Assembly (NCBI RefSeq): GCF_001885905.1 | Contig: NZ_JXKM01000003.1 | Span: 108,186-172,185 of the forward strand | DNA: 64,000 nt | DNA from: Enterococcus devriesei | GTDB taxonomy: Bacteria > Bacillota > Bacilli > Lactobacillales > Enterococcaceae | Direction: 5' to 3' | Shown: piece by piece, positions 16,110-24,234 of the stretch | How positions within the stretch are numbered: position 1 is the first letter of the stretch | Layout of the letters: each line of letters starts with the position of its first letter | Translations under genes and position numbers: made by a program | The notes under the pieces: model-generated | What the model was told of the DNA's origin: nothing | Seen by the model: only the letters and a program-made list of their open reading frames with translations | The model's database searches: none

Positions 16110-17723
16110 CTACTCCTCAATCAAAATTGCTGGAATACCAAAGCCAGCTAAAATCCGTGCAGACGTATAGGTATTTAACCCTTTTCTAAAGGTGATATAA
16201 ACCTTACGATCTTTCGGGATTTCGTTGATCCGATCACGCAGCTCGTTCATAGGAATATTTTTAGTTGCTTCAATCGAGCCGGATGGGGATTTATTAGGTT
16301 CACGAATATCTAAGAAAAAGGCGCTAGCTAAATCTTCAGCTGGAATATCTTCCGCTTTGATTGTTTCCACCACGTTGGTCATTTGATTGATTGCCACATA
16401 GCCGGCAATGTTCAATGGATCTCTCGTGGTTGAATACGGTGGTGAATAAGGTAATTCTAAATCAGGCAGATCAAATACGGTTAGATTGCCAGTGATGGCT
16501 ACGGACAGTTCCCCCATTCGTTTGTCGACACCTTGTTCTCCGACGGCTTGTCCACCTAAGATTTTACCGCTATCCGCGTCGAAAATAATTTTAAGATTCA
16601 AGCGGGTCGCTCCTGGGTAAAAGTAGGCATGATCAAACGGGGTCACAAAAACAGATTTGTAATTCGTGATGCCCGCCGCTTTCAAGGCATGCTCGGTCAT
16701 TCCAGCATAACTAGCGGTGTAATCAAAAATTTTCGCTACACCGGCCCCGATATACCCCCGATAGCGCATCGGTGTACCATTAACCATATCAGCTAACATG
16801 TGACCTTGACGATTGGCGGCACTGGATAACATACTTGAAGTTGCCAGCCCGGTCACTACGCTGGTGGTTTTAATAATATCGCCAATGGCATAGATGTCGG
16901 CTACATTTGTTTCTAATTGATCGTTGACGATGATTTGTCCGTCCTCGGATAATTCAATACCGGCCGTTTTAGCGACTTCATTATTTGGCGCCACCCCAGT
17001 CGCAAAGAGAATCAATTCGGGATTAAGTCTCGTTCCATCGGATAACAGAACCTCTTGTCCAGCTTGACGAATTTCTTCTACTCGTGTGTTTAAATGAACA
17101 TGTAAGTCATTTTCAAGCAATTTAGCATAGATCAAATCCGCGATCTCTTCATCATAAGGAAACGCGACTTGCGGCAATTGATCCACTAGCGTTACGTCCA
17201 TTCCGCGATGTTTAAAGTTTTCTGCTAATTCAAGACCCATCACGCCGGCTCCTAAAACTAAAACACTGTTAGGATCGTGTTCATCAAGATAGGTTTTGAT
17301 CTCTGCGGCATCTGTCACGCTACGTAAGACAAAGCCATTTTCCGCTTCTGCGGCCCCTTTGATTGGCGGTAAGGTTGGACGAGCTCCTGCTGAAATAATT
17401 AATTTGTCATAATTGGTCGCAGTCGTTTCGCCAGTCGCCAAATCTTTGACGACTAATTGTTTATTTTCTGGATCAATCGTCTGAACTTCATGCTTCGTAA
17501 AAACATCAATATTGTTCTTTACCTTTAATATTTCTGGCGTCCGTTCGATCAAGGAATCCAAATCCTCAATTACACCACCTAAATAATAAGGCAGTGCGCA
17601 GCTTGCGTAAGAAATATTTTCTCCTCGTTCATAAATCACGATTTCGTGTTCTTCATTCAAACGACGTAAGCGGGTAGCAAACGAAGGGCCACCTGCAACC
17701 CCACCTATTACTACAAATTTCAT
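16110..17723 (-). CDS. CoA-disulfide reductase-like flavoprotein with degenerate rhodanese domain
   Basis: A pyridine-nucleotide:disulfide reductase of the CoADR/Nox-like group fused to a C-terminal rhodanese domain, 537 residues. FAD binding is seen at VVIGGVAGGPSFATRLRR, the redox cysteine is C42 in ISYASCALPYYLGG, NAD(P) binding is at VLVLGAGVMGLELAENFKHRG, and the second FAD motif is DIYAIGDI. Family members reduce CoA disulfide, persulfides or NADH/O2. The rhodanese part (about 455-537) has F512 where the active cysteine is expected (ITFRKGLNTY), so sulfur transfer by that domain looks lost. A small gene follows directly. Confidence 0.88.
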   Translation of the reverse strand: MKFVVIGGVAGGPSFATRLRRLNEEHEIVIYERGENISYASCALPYYLGGVIEDLDSLIERTPEILKVKNNIDVFTKHEVQTIDPENKQLVVKDLATGETTATNYDKLIISAGARPTLPPIKGAAEAENGFVLRSVTDAAEIKTYLDEHDPNSVLVLGAGVMGLELAENFKHRGMDVTLVDQLPQVAFPYDEEIADLIYAKLLENDLHVHLNTRVEEIRQAGQEVLLSDGTRLNPELILFATGVAPNNEVAKTAGIELSEDGQIIVNDQLETNVADIYAIGDIIKTTSVVTGLATSSMLSSAANRQGHMLADMVNGTPMRYRGYIGAGVAKIFDYTASYAGMTEHALKAAGITNYKSVFVTPFDHAYFYPGATRLNLKIIFDADSGKILGGQAVGEQGVDKRMGELSVAITGNLTVFDLPDLELPYSPPYSTTRDPLNIAGYVAINQMTNVVETIKAEDIPAEDLASAFFLDIREPNKSPSGSIEATKNIPMNELRDRINEIPKDRKVYITFRKGLNTYTSARILAGFGIPAILIEE

Positions 17724-17942
17724 GGTTCCATCTCCTCTATTTAAAAAAATAAGTTTTAGCTTTAAACGTATGCCCGCTAACGAGAGAAAGTTCCTTAAAA
17801 TACGCTTTCACTATAGCTTGGCATCTCTAATTCCGATAGTACAATGTTTTCAATGAACCGGCAAAGAATTGTTCTCGTAAAGAAAAAAATTAGTTCCTGA
17901 AAATGGCTACCTAAATGAGACGGACAGAATAAGTTTTTACAT

Positions 17943-18120
17943 TAGGAAAGACTTTCGTGAACTCCCTCAGCTTTTTGCCAGTTTTTCTGCTCGCTTTATT
18001 GAGATTAGAAAAATGATTCCCTCATTAGGCGTCAGCTGAGCAATAAGACCAAATGATTTCGTGAAGCCGGACATGGATATACTTGCTGTAAAGCGATTTA
18101 TTCATGTGAAAAATTTATAC
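17943..18120. repeat. Interspersed repeat, family B copy 1
   Basis: This stretch shares long blocks with 32573-32850: CTCCCTCAGCTTTTTGCCAG, CTCGCTTTATTGAGATTAG, GTCAGCTGAGCAATAA, AGCCGGACATGGATAT and TGTAAAGCGATT. The other copy has two extra internal segments. Both copies sit just downstream of the terminator of a minus-strand gene. No open reading frame or transposase is evident. Confidence 0.8.
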
Positions 18121-18135
18121 TTTCTTTCAAGCGTG

Positions 18136-18170
18136 CAAAAAAGAGGTTCACAAAAGTTTTGTCGAACCTC
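18136..18170 (-). terminator. Terminator of the C_GCAxxG gene
   Basis: GAGGTTC and GAACCTC enclose an inner ACAAAA/TTTTGT pairing. On the minus strand it is followed by TTTTTT. Confidence 0.8.
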
Positions 18171-18221
18171 CTTCTACCGAATAAACGGCGTTCCAGTCAC
18201 AGCCGCTCATTTCTTAATCAT

Positions 18222-18614
18222 TTATTTCCCACTGCCAACTGTTTTTTCTAGTATCCTGCACGCCTCGCCAACATACTCTGAACAAGGGCGTTTGCCAATG
18301 ATTTCTTTACAATAAAGTGAACCACAGGCTTGCTGGAAGTCTTGGTTGAGTCTGACTATTATTTTTTCCGTCGCAGCTCCCACACATTCGGCTGGGTCGT
18401 TGGTCTTTGGGGTACCTTTTAACTGGTTGGTTACGATATAACAGCCCGCTAACGCGCCGCACAACCCTTGGTAACGGCCGCCGCCATAACTTGCGCCTAG
18501 TTCAATCGCTGTTCTTTCATCGATCTTCAACTCAGCACGATAAGCTAAAACTATTGCTTGACAACAATTGTATCCTACTTGAAAAGATGCGATTGCTTGC
18601 TGTTGTCGCTCCAT
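18222..18614 (-). CDS. C_GCAxxG_C_C family redox protein
   Basis: A small cysteine-rich protein of the C_GCAxxG_C_C family, 130 residues from the start used here. It has the motif LCGALAGC plus further cysteines (NCC, ECVG, ACGSLYC, RPCSEY, EACRIL) at family spacing; such proteins are thought to bind a metal or cofactor and occur with redox systems. The upstream in-frame start would add ten basic residues, but GAGAGGA lies best for the ATG at 18614. It is 66 bases downstream of a helicase gene on the same strand and ends at a good terminator. Confidence 0.8.
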   Translation of the reverse strand: MERQQQAIASFQVGYNCCQAIVLAYRAELKIDERTAIELGASYGGGRYQGLCGALAGCYIVTNQLKGTPKTNDPAECVGAATEKIIVRLNQDFQQACGSLYCKEIIGKRPCSEYVGEACRILEKTVGSGK

Positions 18615-18679
18615 GATCATTCCTCTCTTCCTCCTCAGAACCAATTTCTGATTCCTTGAATCAACGATTCTTTATCCTA

Positions 18680-20803
18680 CTATTGTACTTCTTTGACTGT
18701 TAGACCGGCTTCTTGGATAAAGGCTGACGGTTCGGTTTTTTTCTCGTTGACAGCTTTGGGGAAAGTCACATACAATCTTTCCTTCGCTCGCGTGATAGCG
18801 ACATACATCAGTCGTCGCTGTTCTTCCATCGTCGTCGGTGGTGCGCCTTGCTCAACGGCCGCCTGCAAATCACAGTCTGCTTTTTCAACCGTATGATGAT
18901 TGGGCAAAGCGTCCTCGTAAACACCTTTGATAAAGATATTCTTTTTTCCTAGTCCTTTGCTGGCATGAATAGACAATAAATAGACGGCGTTTAGTTGCTG
19001 TTGATCGTATTCTTTTAAGCGTTGCTTCATTCCTTGATTTTGCTTCTGAGCTTCTTCAAAGCTTGCCATTAAACCGGGCCAATCCTTGGCTTCCGTTAAT
19101 TCCTTTGCCAGCCAATCAGCTTCTTCCATACCTAGTTCCTTTTTAAATTTAGGGGTCGCCAGGATAGCTTCCACAAAAGGCGCCAGTTGCAGCTGCTGGC
19201 TTTGATAAAAAGTGTAGATTTGTTTGAAGAATTCTTTTGTCTTCGTTTGCGCTGATCGATCAAGCTGCTTTTCAGCTACTAAGAAGGTAACTAGATCATT
19301 GATTTTGAATTTGTTTTGGGTGAAAAGTTCCGCCAAGAAAGCCGCGCTAGTACCGAACTTTATGTAGTGATAAAAGGCGTATTGTTGAATGATCTTTTTT
19401 AAAGCATCATTTTTTTCTTTACTATTTGTTGCGCCCGCGATTTTTTGTAATTGTTCAAATAAATGTTTAAACAAAGGCAGCCCGAAGATTCCTAAAAGAT
19501 CATCATTTGATTGTGTGACAAAAGGAACTTTTTGTTCAGCTAATTCTTTTAATAAAGACCTTAGCTGCACCCGCGTTGGATACAATACCAGCGTGTCGGT
19601 ATAATCGGGTTTCCCGTCCTTTTTCGGCGTTTGAGTCGCTAGCATTTGAATTTCTTTACCGATCCAAGCAGCTTCTGCTTCATCATCAGGAAAACTCAAA
19701 GCGGAGATTTCGTGAACGGCTGGCTTGATGGCGGTCATGGTTTTAGCCAATCGATCATGGGCGTTATGTTGAATCAACCGATTTCCCGCCTCAACGATCG
19801 GTGCTTCTGAGCGATAATTCGTCATGAGTGTCAACGAAGTCTGGTTGTATTCTTGGTCAAAGTCTTTGATATAACGCGGTTCTGCCCCGCGAAAATAATA
19901 AATACTTTGATCATCATCTCCTACGATAATCAGTTTGCCAGCAGACAGGTTCTGACTCTGCTTATCTGGTGGACAGATCAAGGCGACGATTTGCTTTTGC
20001 AGCGGATTGATATCTTGAAACTCATCAATAAAAATGTAGCGGTATTTTTGCTGCAAGCTTGCTCGTGCAGTGAGATCATTTTCTAAAATCAATTTTAAAT
20101 TATAGAGCATGTCATCAAAGGTAATAAATTGCTGACTCTTTTTAATCACGGCTAGCTCTGCTAAAAATTGCTGAAAGACCTGGCTTAGCGTTTGATTAGG
20201 CAAGAGATCTTTTCCATCAAAGTAAGTAGCAACAAAACCGATCATCGCTTGATCTGAATAGCCCATATTGCGCCAATAGCTGATTCGCGACAAGAGACTG
20301 CGATCCTCGTATTTATCAAAGTTATATAAACGATACTTCTTAATTAGTTGATTGACTGTTTGCCCATAAAGCTCTTCATCGATCGCTCCTTCAATTCCCC
20401 ACTGCTTGAGTGCTGGATTGTGCCGGATCAATTCTTGATATTCTCGATTGAACCAACCATGAAAGGTTTGGACTTGGGGCCGGCCGTAACCTCCTAGATA
20501 ATGGTTTACTCGTTCCTCCATTTCCAATTTGGCTTTGCGGGAAAAGGTACACATCATGATCGTTTTGGGGTCGACCTTTTTTTCTAAGACTAAATATGCC
20601 GCCTTCCCGCAAATCGTTTGGGTCTTGCCGCTGCCAGCACCAGCAATAATCCGCAGATGGGTCTCCATCGGAAAACGGATCGCCGCTAGTTGCTCCGGAC
20701 TGAACTCTGCCCCATTATTTTGCGCCAATAAGTGCTGCAATGTGGCTTGATCATTGAAAACCTCTGTTTCCAACCGCTCCTTATCTTTTGAAAAATTAAG
20801 CAT
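18680..20803 (-). CDS. UvrD/PcrA-like superfamily 1 DNA helicase
   Basis: A 707-residue 3'-5' SF1A helicase. Motif Q and Walker A are at residues 36-61 (FSPEQLAAIRFP, AGAGSGKTQT), motif II is FIDEFQDINPLQ, motif III is GDDDQSIYYFRGA, motif IV is LMTNYRS, motif V is LLSIHASKGLGKKNIFI, and motif VI is RRLMYVAITRAKERL. Motif VI identifies the Rep/UvrD fold, but the sequence is more divergent than the housekeeping PcrA, which is probably encoded elsewhere. It is likely to act in repair or recombination. Confidence 0.9.
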   Translation of the reverse strand: MLNFSKDKERLETEVFNDQATLQHLLAQNNGAEFSPEQLAAIRFPMETHLRIIAGAGSGKTQTICGKAAYLVLEKKVDPKTIMMCTFSRKAKLEMEERVNHYLGGYGRPQVQTFHGWFNREYQELIRHNPALKQWGIEGAIDEELYGQTVNQLIKKYRLYNFDKYEDRSLLSRISYWRNMGYSDQAMIGFVATYFDGKDLLPNQTLSQVFQQFLAELAVIKKSQQFITFDDMLYNLKLILENDLTARASLQQKYRYIFIDEFQDINPLQKQIVALICPPDKQSQNLSAGKLIIVGDDDQSIYYFRGAEPRYIKDFDQEYNQTSLTLMTNYRSEAPIVEAGNRLIQHNAHDRLAKTMTAIKPAVHEISALSFPDDEAEAAWIGKEIQMLATQTPKKDGKPDYTDTLVLYPTRVQLRSLLKELAEQKVPFVTQSNDDLLGIFGLPLFKHLFEQLQKIAGATNSKEKNDALKKIIQQYAFYHYIKFGTSAAFLAELFTQNKFKINDLVTFLVAEKQLDRSAQTKTKEFFKQIYTFYQSQQLQLAPFVEAILATPKFKKELGMEEADWLAKELTEAKDWPGLMASFEEAQKQNQGMKQRLKEYDQQQLNAVYLLSIHASKGLGKKNIFIKGVYEDALPNHHTVEKADCDLQAAVEQGAPPTTMEEQRRLMYVAITRAKERLYVTFPKAVNEKKTEPSAFIQEAGLTVKEVQ

Positions 20804-20889
20804 GAAAAAGAATCCTCTCTATAATAAAACATCCTTGTCTATTATAGCGGAATCGTGAAATTATGATAGACCTTGATCTCTTACAAAAA

Positions 20890-20935
20890 GAAGCGAGTAA
20901 AAGACAAACCCTTTTTACTGTCTTTTATTCGCTTC
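20890..20935 (-). terminator. Terminator overlapping the end of the PocR-type regulator gene
   Basis: AAGCGAGTAAAAGAC pairs with GTCTTTTATTCGCTT. The right arm covers the last codons of the regulator gene, so stop codon and terminator are merged. Confidence 0.65.
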
Positions 20936-21937
20936 AATAATATTTTTCCGATAATTTAACGGCGTGGTCCCAGTAATTTTTTTAAAACTACGAACAAAAT
21001 AACTGGGCTCTACAAATCCTAATTCATCACTGATCTCGGTAATTGACCAATCGGTAGTCTCTAATAATTGCTCGGCCCAATACACTTTTAATTTTCCATA
21101 GATTTTGCTAAAAGGTTCGCCAAATTCTTCTTTGAGTAAACGGCTCAAATGACTAGGGGATAGATTAGTCACCGAAGCTAGTGTCGGCAGATCAACATGA
21201 CTGCCCTTATTTTCAAACACTAAATCGATTGCCGGCTGCAGTAGCCGATTTGTCGCCTGATACACCCCATCTTCTGTTTGTAGTCGACTTTCTAATAGCG
21301 ATTGTTGGATATCCTTTTGCACAAACGCCAGATCCAAGCCTTCTTCTAACGGTTTTTCATGTTGCGACAAGCGCAGTGTTTGCTTGTAAGCCTTAATTAA
21401 ATAATCTTTTTTGATTGCTTCACTAATGATATATTCACTGAGCTTTTCTAACATCTCGGCCGATTGATTCAGATCCTCTCGATTAAATCGCGGGTATCGG
21501 GCAATCAAGTCTTGGTGTTCTTGCTTAAAATCAGTCACAAGCTGTTGATCTCCCAGCTGCAATACTTGTTCCAAATCATTCTGTTCTTCCGTCAGCAAAA
21601 TTTCTCCCGCCATAATCGCGCCCGCGTAGTGACCGTCAACTATAATCGGGATCGCCATGTCAACAATATCAAAATGACAGCGATAAATGAAGGGCTGGCC
21701 CGTTCGTACTGCTTCCAGCCCACCTCGTGAATCACATTTTTCACAATACGCCGAAAGCTTCGGATGATTGCGAGCCAACTGACAAAAAGGCTGGACTTGG
21801 CTATGCTTTGTAATCGGCCGACCACGATAATCTACTAAAATAATTGCTAAGTGCGTCGCGATAGCAATACTTTCTTGCAACTTTTCCCATTTCGTTAAGT
21901 CCAGTACTTGTTCAATATCAAATTGCGTTCCCTTCAT
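20915..21937 (-). CDS. PocR-domain AraC family regulator of the glycerol/dha operon
   Basis: A 340-residue regulator. The N-terminal ~175 residues form a PocR sensory domain, with a cysteine set FCQLAR, YCEKCDSRGG and YRCHFD and the end IPIIVDGHYAGAIMAGEI. The C-terminal ~100 residues carry the two AraC helix-turn-helix motifs (NLSPSHLSRLLKEEFGEPFS and ISDELGFVEPSYFVRSFKKI). PocR-type regulators respond to 1,2-propanediol or glycerol-type ligands. It is divergent from gldA with 167 bases between them, which points to control of gldA-dhaMKL. The ligand here is inferred. Confidence 0.88.
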   Translation of the reverse strand: MKGTQFDIEQVLDLTKWEKLQESIAIATHLAIILVDYRGRPITKHSQVQPFCQLARNHPKLSAYCEKCDSRGGLEAVRTGQPFIYRCHFDIVDMAIPIIVDGHYAGAIMAGEILLTEEQNDLEQVLQLGDQQLVTDFKQEHQDLIARYPRFNREDLNQSAEMLEKLSEYIISEAIKKDYLIKAYKQTLRLSQHEKPLEEGLDLAFVQKDIQQSLLESRLQTEDGVYQATNRLLQPAIDLVFENKGSHVDLPTLASVTNLSPSHLSRLLKEEFGEPFSKIYGKLKVYWAEQLLETTDWSITEISDELGFVEPSYFVRSFKKITGTTPLNYRKNIIEANKRQ

Positions 21938-21960
21938 ACGATCACCTCATAGCGACATTA

Positions 21961-21990
21961 TAGAACCTTTTTTGTAACAAAATAGTTCTA
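21961..21990. promoter_or_regulatory. Candidate operator between the PocR regulator and gldA
   Basis: TAGAAC and GTTCTA are inverted and separated by 18 bases, 24 bases upstream of the regulator start. Position and symmetry fit a regulator site. The half-sites are short, so this is tentative. Confidence 0.35.
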
Positions 21991-22020
21991 TTTAGCAAAA
22001 TAATTCAATTGTTTTTCATA

Positions 22021-22034
22021 AGAAAACGGTAACA
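22021..22034. promoter_or_regulatory. cre site upstream of gldA
   Basis: AGAAAACGGTAACA matches the catabolite-responsive element consensus TGWAANCGNTNWCA at 13 of 14 positions. It lies 71 bases before the gldA ATG, so CcpA repression of glycerol use in the presence of glucose is predicted. Confidence 0.7.
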
Positions 22035-22049
22035 TTCTTCAATGATTCT

Positions 22050-22073
22050 TTTATGATAACGCTTTATGATAAC
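22050..22073 (+). promoter_or_regulatory. Direct repeat in the gldA promoter
   Basis: TTTATGATAAC occurs twice, 13 bases apart, at 22050-22060 and 22063-22073. Each contains TATGAT, a possible -10 element, and each is itself nearly palindromic (TTATGATAA). The spacing of just over one helical turn would also suit tandem AraC-type half-sites. Confidence 0.45.
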
Positions 22074-22104
22074 ACTGTAAATAAAAACAAGGAGGCTTCA
22101 TTTT

Positions 22105-23238
22105 ATGAGAAAAGCACTGATTTTACCAACAAAATATGTTCAAGGCGAAGATGAATTATTAAATTTAGGGTATTTCGTTACCACCTTCGGCAAGTCTGCC
22201 TTATTGATTGCCAATCCGGATGACGTTGAGCGGGTACGTCCACAATTGGATGCGACCGCAAAGAAATTTGATATCACTTTTTATGAAGGCGGATTCAACG
22301 GAGAAGTTACTCGTGAAGAAACAAAACGATTGCAAGCAGTGGCAGAAAAATATCAAACCGACTGCATTATCGGACTCGGTGGCGGGAAAGCCATCGATGC
22401 ATCAAAAGTGGTCGCTGAAGGTGAACATTTGATTATTGTTCCGACAATCGCTGCGCAAGATGCGCCAACTTCTCACTCTGCCGTACTTTACCACGCAGAT
22501 GGTTCTTTTGATGATTATGCTTATTTCAAACAAAGCCCTAGCGTTGTCCTAGTCGACACAAAGGTCGTCGCAAAAGCACCCACTCGTTTCTTAGTTGCCG
22601 GCATGGGTGATGCTTTATCCACTTACTTTGAAGCCCGGGCCACTCACAATTCTTACTCACGGGTCAACGCTAGTTTACCAATGGGATCTCGTGAAGGCTT
22701 GACTCCTCCTGCCAGTGGGACTTATGCCGCACTTGCTATGGCAAAATTATGTTGGGAAAATCTTCAAGAAGATGGGCTACACGCGAAGATTGCTTGTGAT
22801 GCCAACTTACCAACTGAAGCATTGAATAAGATCGTTGAAACAAATATCTTATTGTCTGGTTTAGGTTTTGAAAGCGGCGGCTTAGCAGCAGCTCATGCGA
22901 TTCACAATGGGATGACAGTTCTAGCGGGCACACATCACTATCTACATGGTGAAAAAGTTGCCTTTGCTACTTTAGCACAATTGGTTTTAGAAGATGCTGA
23001 AACAGAAGAAATCAACGCAGTAATGGATTTCATGGCTTCAATCGGATTGCCACTTACATTGGCTGACCTTGGTGTTGAATCAATCAGCTTTGAAGAAGCA
23101 CTTGAAGTTGCCAAAATCGCTTCTATTCCAGAAGAATCGATTCACTCAATGCCATTCCCAATCGTGGAAGAAGAAGTTGCCAATGCCATTATCGTCGCCG
23201 ACCGGATCGGTCAAGCTTACAAAGACGCGCATCAATAA
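22105..23238 (+). CDS. gldA: Glycerol dehydrogenase
   Basis: An iron/zinc-containing NAD-dependent dehydrogenase that oxidises glycerol to dihydroxyacetone. The 377-residue protein shows GGGKAIDASK for NAD binding, IVPTIAAQDAPTSHSAV, GMGDALSTYFEAR with the metal-binding Asp, GGLAAAHAIHNGM and HYLHGEKVAF with metal histidines. A strong AAGGAGG lies nine bases before the ATG. It is the first gene of a gldA-dhaM-dhaK-dhaL module, so its product is phosphorylated by the kinase encoded downstream. Preceded by a cre site and divergent from a PocR/AraC regulator. Confidence 0.95.
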   Translation: MRKALILPTKYVQGEDELLNLGYFVTTFGKSALLIANPDDVERVRPQLDATAKKFDITFYEGGFNGEVTREETKRLQAVAEKYQTDCIIGLGGGKAIDASKVVAEGEHLIIVPTIAAQDAPTSHSAVLYHADGSFDDYAYFKQSPSVVLVDTKVVAKAPTRFLVAGMGDALSTYFEARATHNSYSRVNASLPMGSREGLTPPASGTYAALAMAKLCWENLQEDGLHAKIACDANLPTEALNKIVETNILLSGLGFESGGLAAAHAIHNGMTVLAGTHHYLHGEKVAFATLAQLVLEDAETEEINAVMDFMASIGLPLTLADLGVESISFEEALEVAKIASIPEESIHSMPFPIVEEEVANAIIVADRIGQAYKDAHQ

Positions 23239-23246
23239 TCGACAGT

Positions 23247-23282
23247 CGTGTTACTAACTTGCCTCAGCGAGTTAGTAACACG
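23247..23282 (+). terminator. Hairpin after gldA
   Basis: CGTGTTACTAACT and AGTTAGTAACACG form a perfect 13-bp stem eight bases past the gldA stop. There is no good T-run, so it may be a leaky terminator or a transcript-stabilising structure between gldA and the dha genes. Confidence 0.55.
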
Positions 23283-23300
23283 TTATGCGTTATAGCTTTT

Positions 23301-23826
23301 TAGTAGGATGATATACGGCTTGAATATCAGATTTATTTTCCTGGAAGAAAAATAAATACATTAAATTGAAAAAGGATGTCAGTCCTACTTTTTGCAGTTT
23401 ATAAAGAGCGGAGTCCGAAAAAGTTCGACTAGAACTAAAAAAGTACGAACTAGTAGGATGATATACGGCTTGAAATTCTGACTTATTTTTCTGGAAGAAA
23501 AATAAATACATTAAATTGAAAAAGGATGTCAGTCCTACTTTTTGCAGTTTATAAAGAGCGGAGTCCGAAAAAGTTCGACTAGAACTAAAAAAGTACGAAC
23601 TAGTAGGATGATATACGGCTTGAAATTCTGACTTATTTTTCTGGAAGAAAAATAAATACATTAAATTGAAAAAGGATGTCAGTCCTACTTTTTGCAGTTT
23701 ATAAAGAGCGGAGTCCGAAAAAGTTCGACTAGAACTAAAAAAATAAGAGCTAGTAGGATGATATACGGCTTGAATATCAGATTTATTTTTCTGGAAGAAA
23801 AATAAATACATTAAATTGAAAAAGGA
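23301..23826. repeat. 150-bp tandem repeat (3.5 copies) in the dhaM leader
   Basis: Units start at 23301, 23451, 23601 and 23751, each with TAGTAGGATGATATACGGCT, giving a period of exactly 150. The fourth is partial and stops at the ribosome site of dhaM. Units differ at only a few bases, so the expansion is recent. Each holds a perfect or nearly perfect hairpin ATTTATTTTTC/GAAAAATAAAT around TGGAA, a ribosome-site-like AAAAAGGA, and AGTAGGA versus TCCTACT arms, the latter followed by TTTT. No known riboswitch family was recognised. Confidence 0.9.
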
Positions 23827-23834
23827 GTTTTTCC

Positions 23835-24233
23835 ATGAAAAAGGCAATTCTATTAGTCTCACATAGTCAAAAAATCACTGACGGTATCAAAGAAATGATT
23901 GAGCAAATGGCTCAAAGTGATTCACTGGAAATTTATTCATTAGGCGGTACTTCAGAGGGTGAGCTTGGCAGTGACCCAACGAAAATCGTTGATGTTGTCA
24001 ATGAAGCCGATTCCGTTGAAGTGTTTCTCGTTTTTGCCGATCTCGGCAGTGCCGTTTTAAGTGCAGAATTAGCCTTTGACATGTTAGAAGAAATACAGCA
24101 GTCCAAATACATTTTAGTTGATGCGCCGTTAGTTGAGGGAGCTTTCGCAGCAGGAATCACTGCTAGCGTTTCCGATGATCTTTCTCACATTATCGCTGAA
24201 GCAAAGAATGCACCCGGAAAAGGATGGGAATAA
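23835..24233 (+). CDS. dhaM: PTS-dependent dihydroxyacetone kinase phosphotransfer subunit DhaM
   Basis: A 132-residue protein of the EIIA-mannose fold that passes phosphate from HPr to DhaL-ADP. The active histidine is H10 in ILLVSHSQKITDG, with the LGGTSEGELGSDPTKI loop following. It is the short one-domain DhaM typical of Firmicutes, without the HPr and EI domains of the E. coli protein. The ribosome site AAAAAGGAG is formed at the very end of the 150-bp repeat array. The stop is one base before the dhaK start. Confidence 0.93.
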   Translation: MKKAILLVSHSQKITDGIKEMIEQMAQSDSLEIYSLGGTSEGELGSDPTKIVDVVNEADSVEVFLVFADLGSAVLSAELAFDMLEEIQQSKYILVDAPLVEGAFAAGITASVSDDLSHIIAEAKNAPGKGWE

Positions 24234-24234
24234 G

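Noticed and set aside
23301..23826. CRISPR-like array
   Set aside because: The whole 150-bp unit is repeated without unique spacers, and no cas genes are near.
23290..23862. A 190-codon minus-strand open frame with a 50-residue repeat
   Set aside because: It is only the 150-bp DNA repeat read in a frame that stays open because 150 is divisible by three. It has no ribosome site and overlaps the dhaM start.
24133..24234. Longer dhaK start
   Set aside because: The extra 34 codons overlap dhaM in another frame, and no other DhaK has this extension. The ATG at 24235 has a ribosome site.
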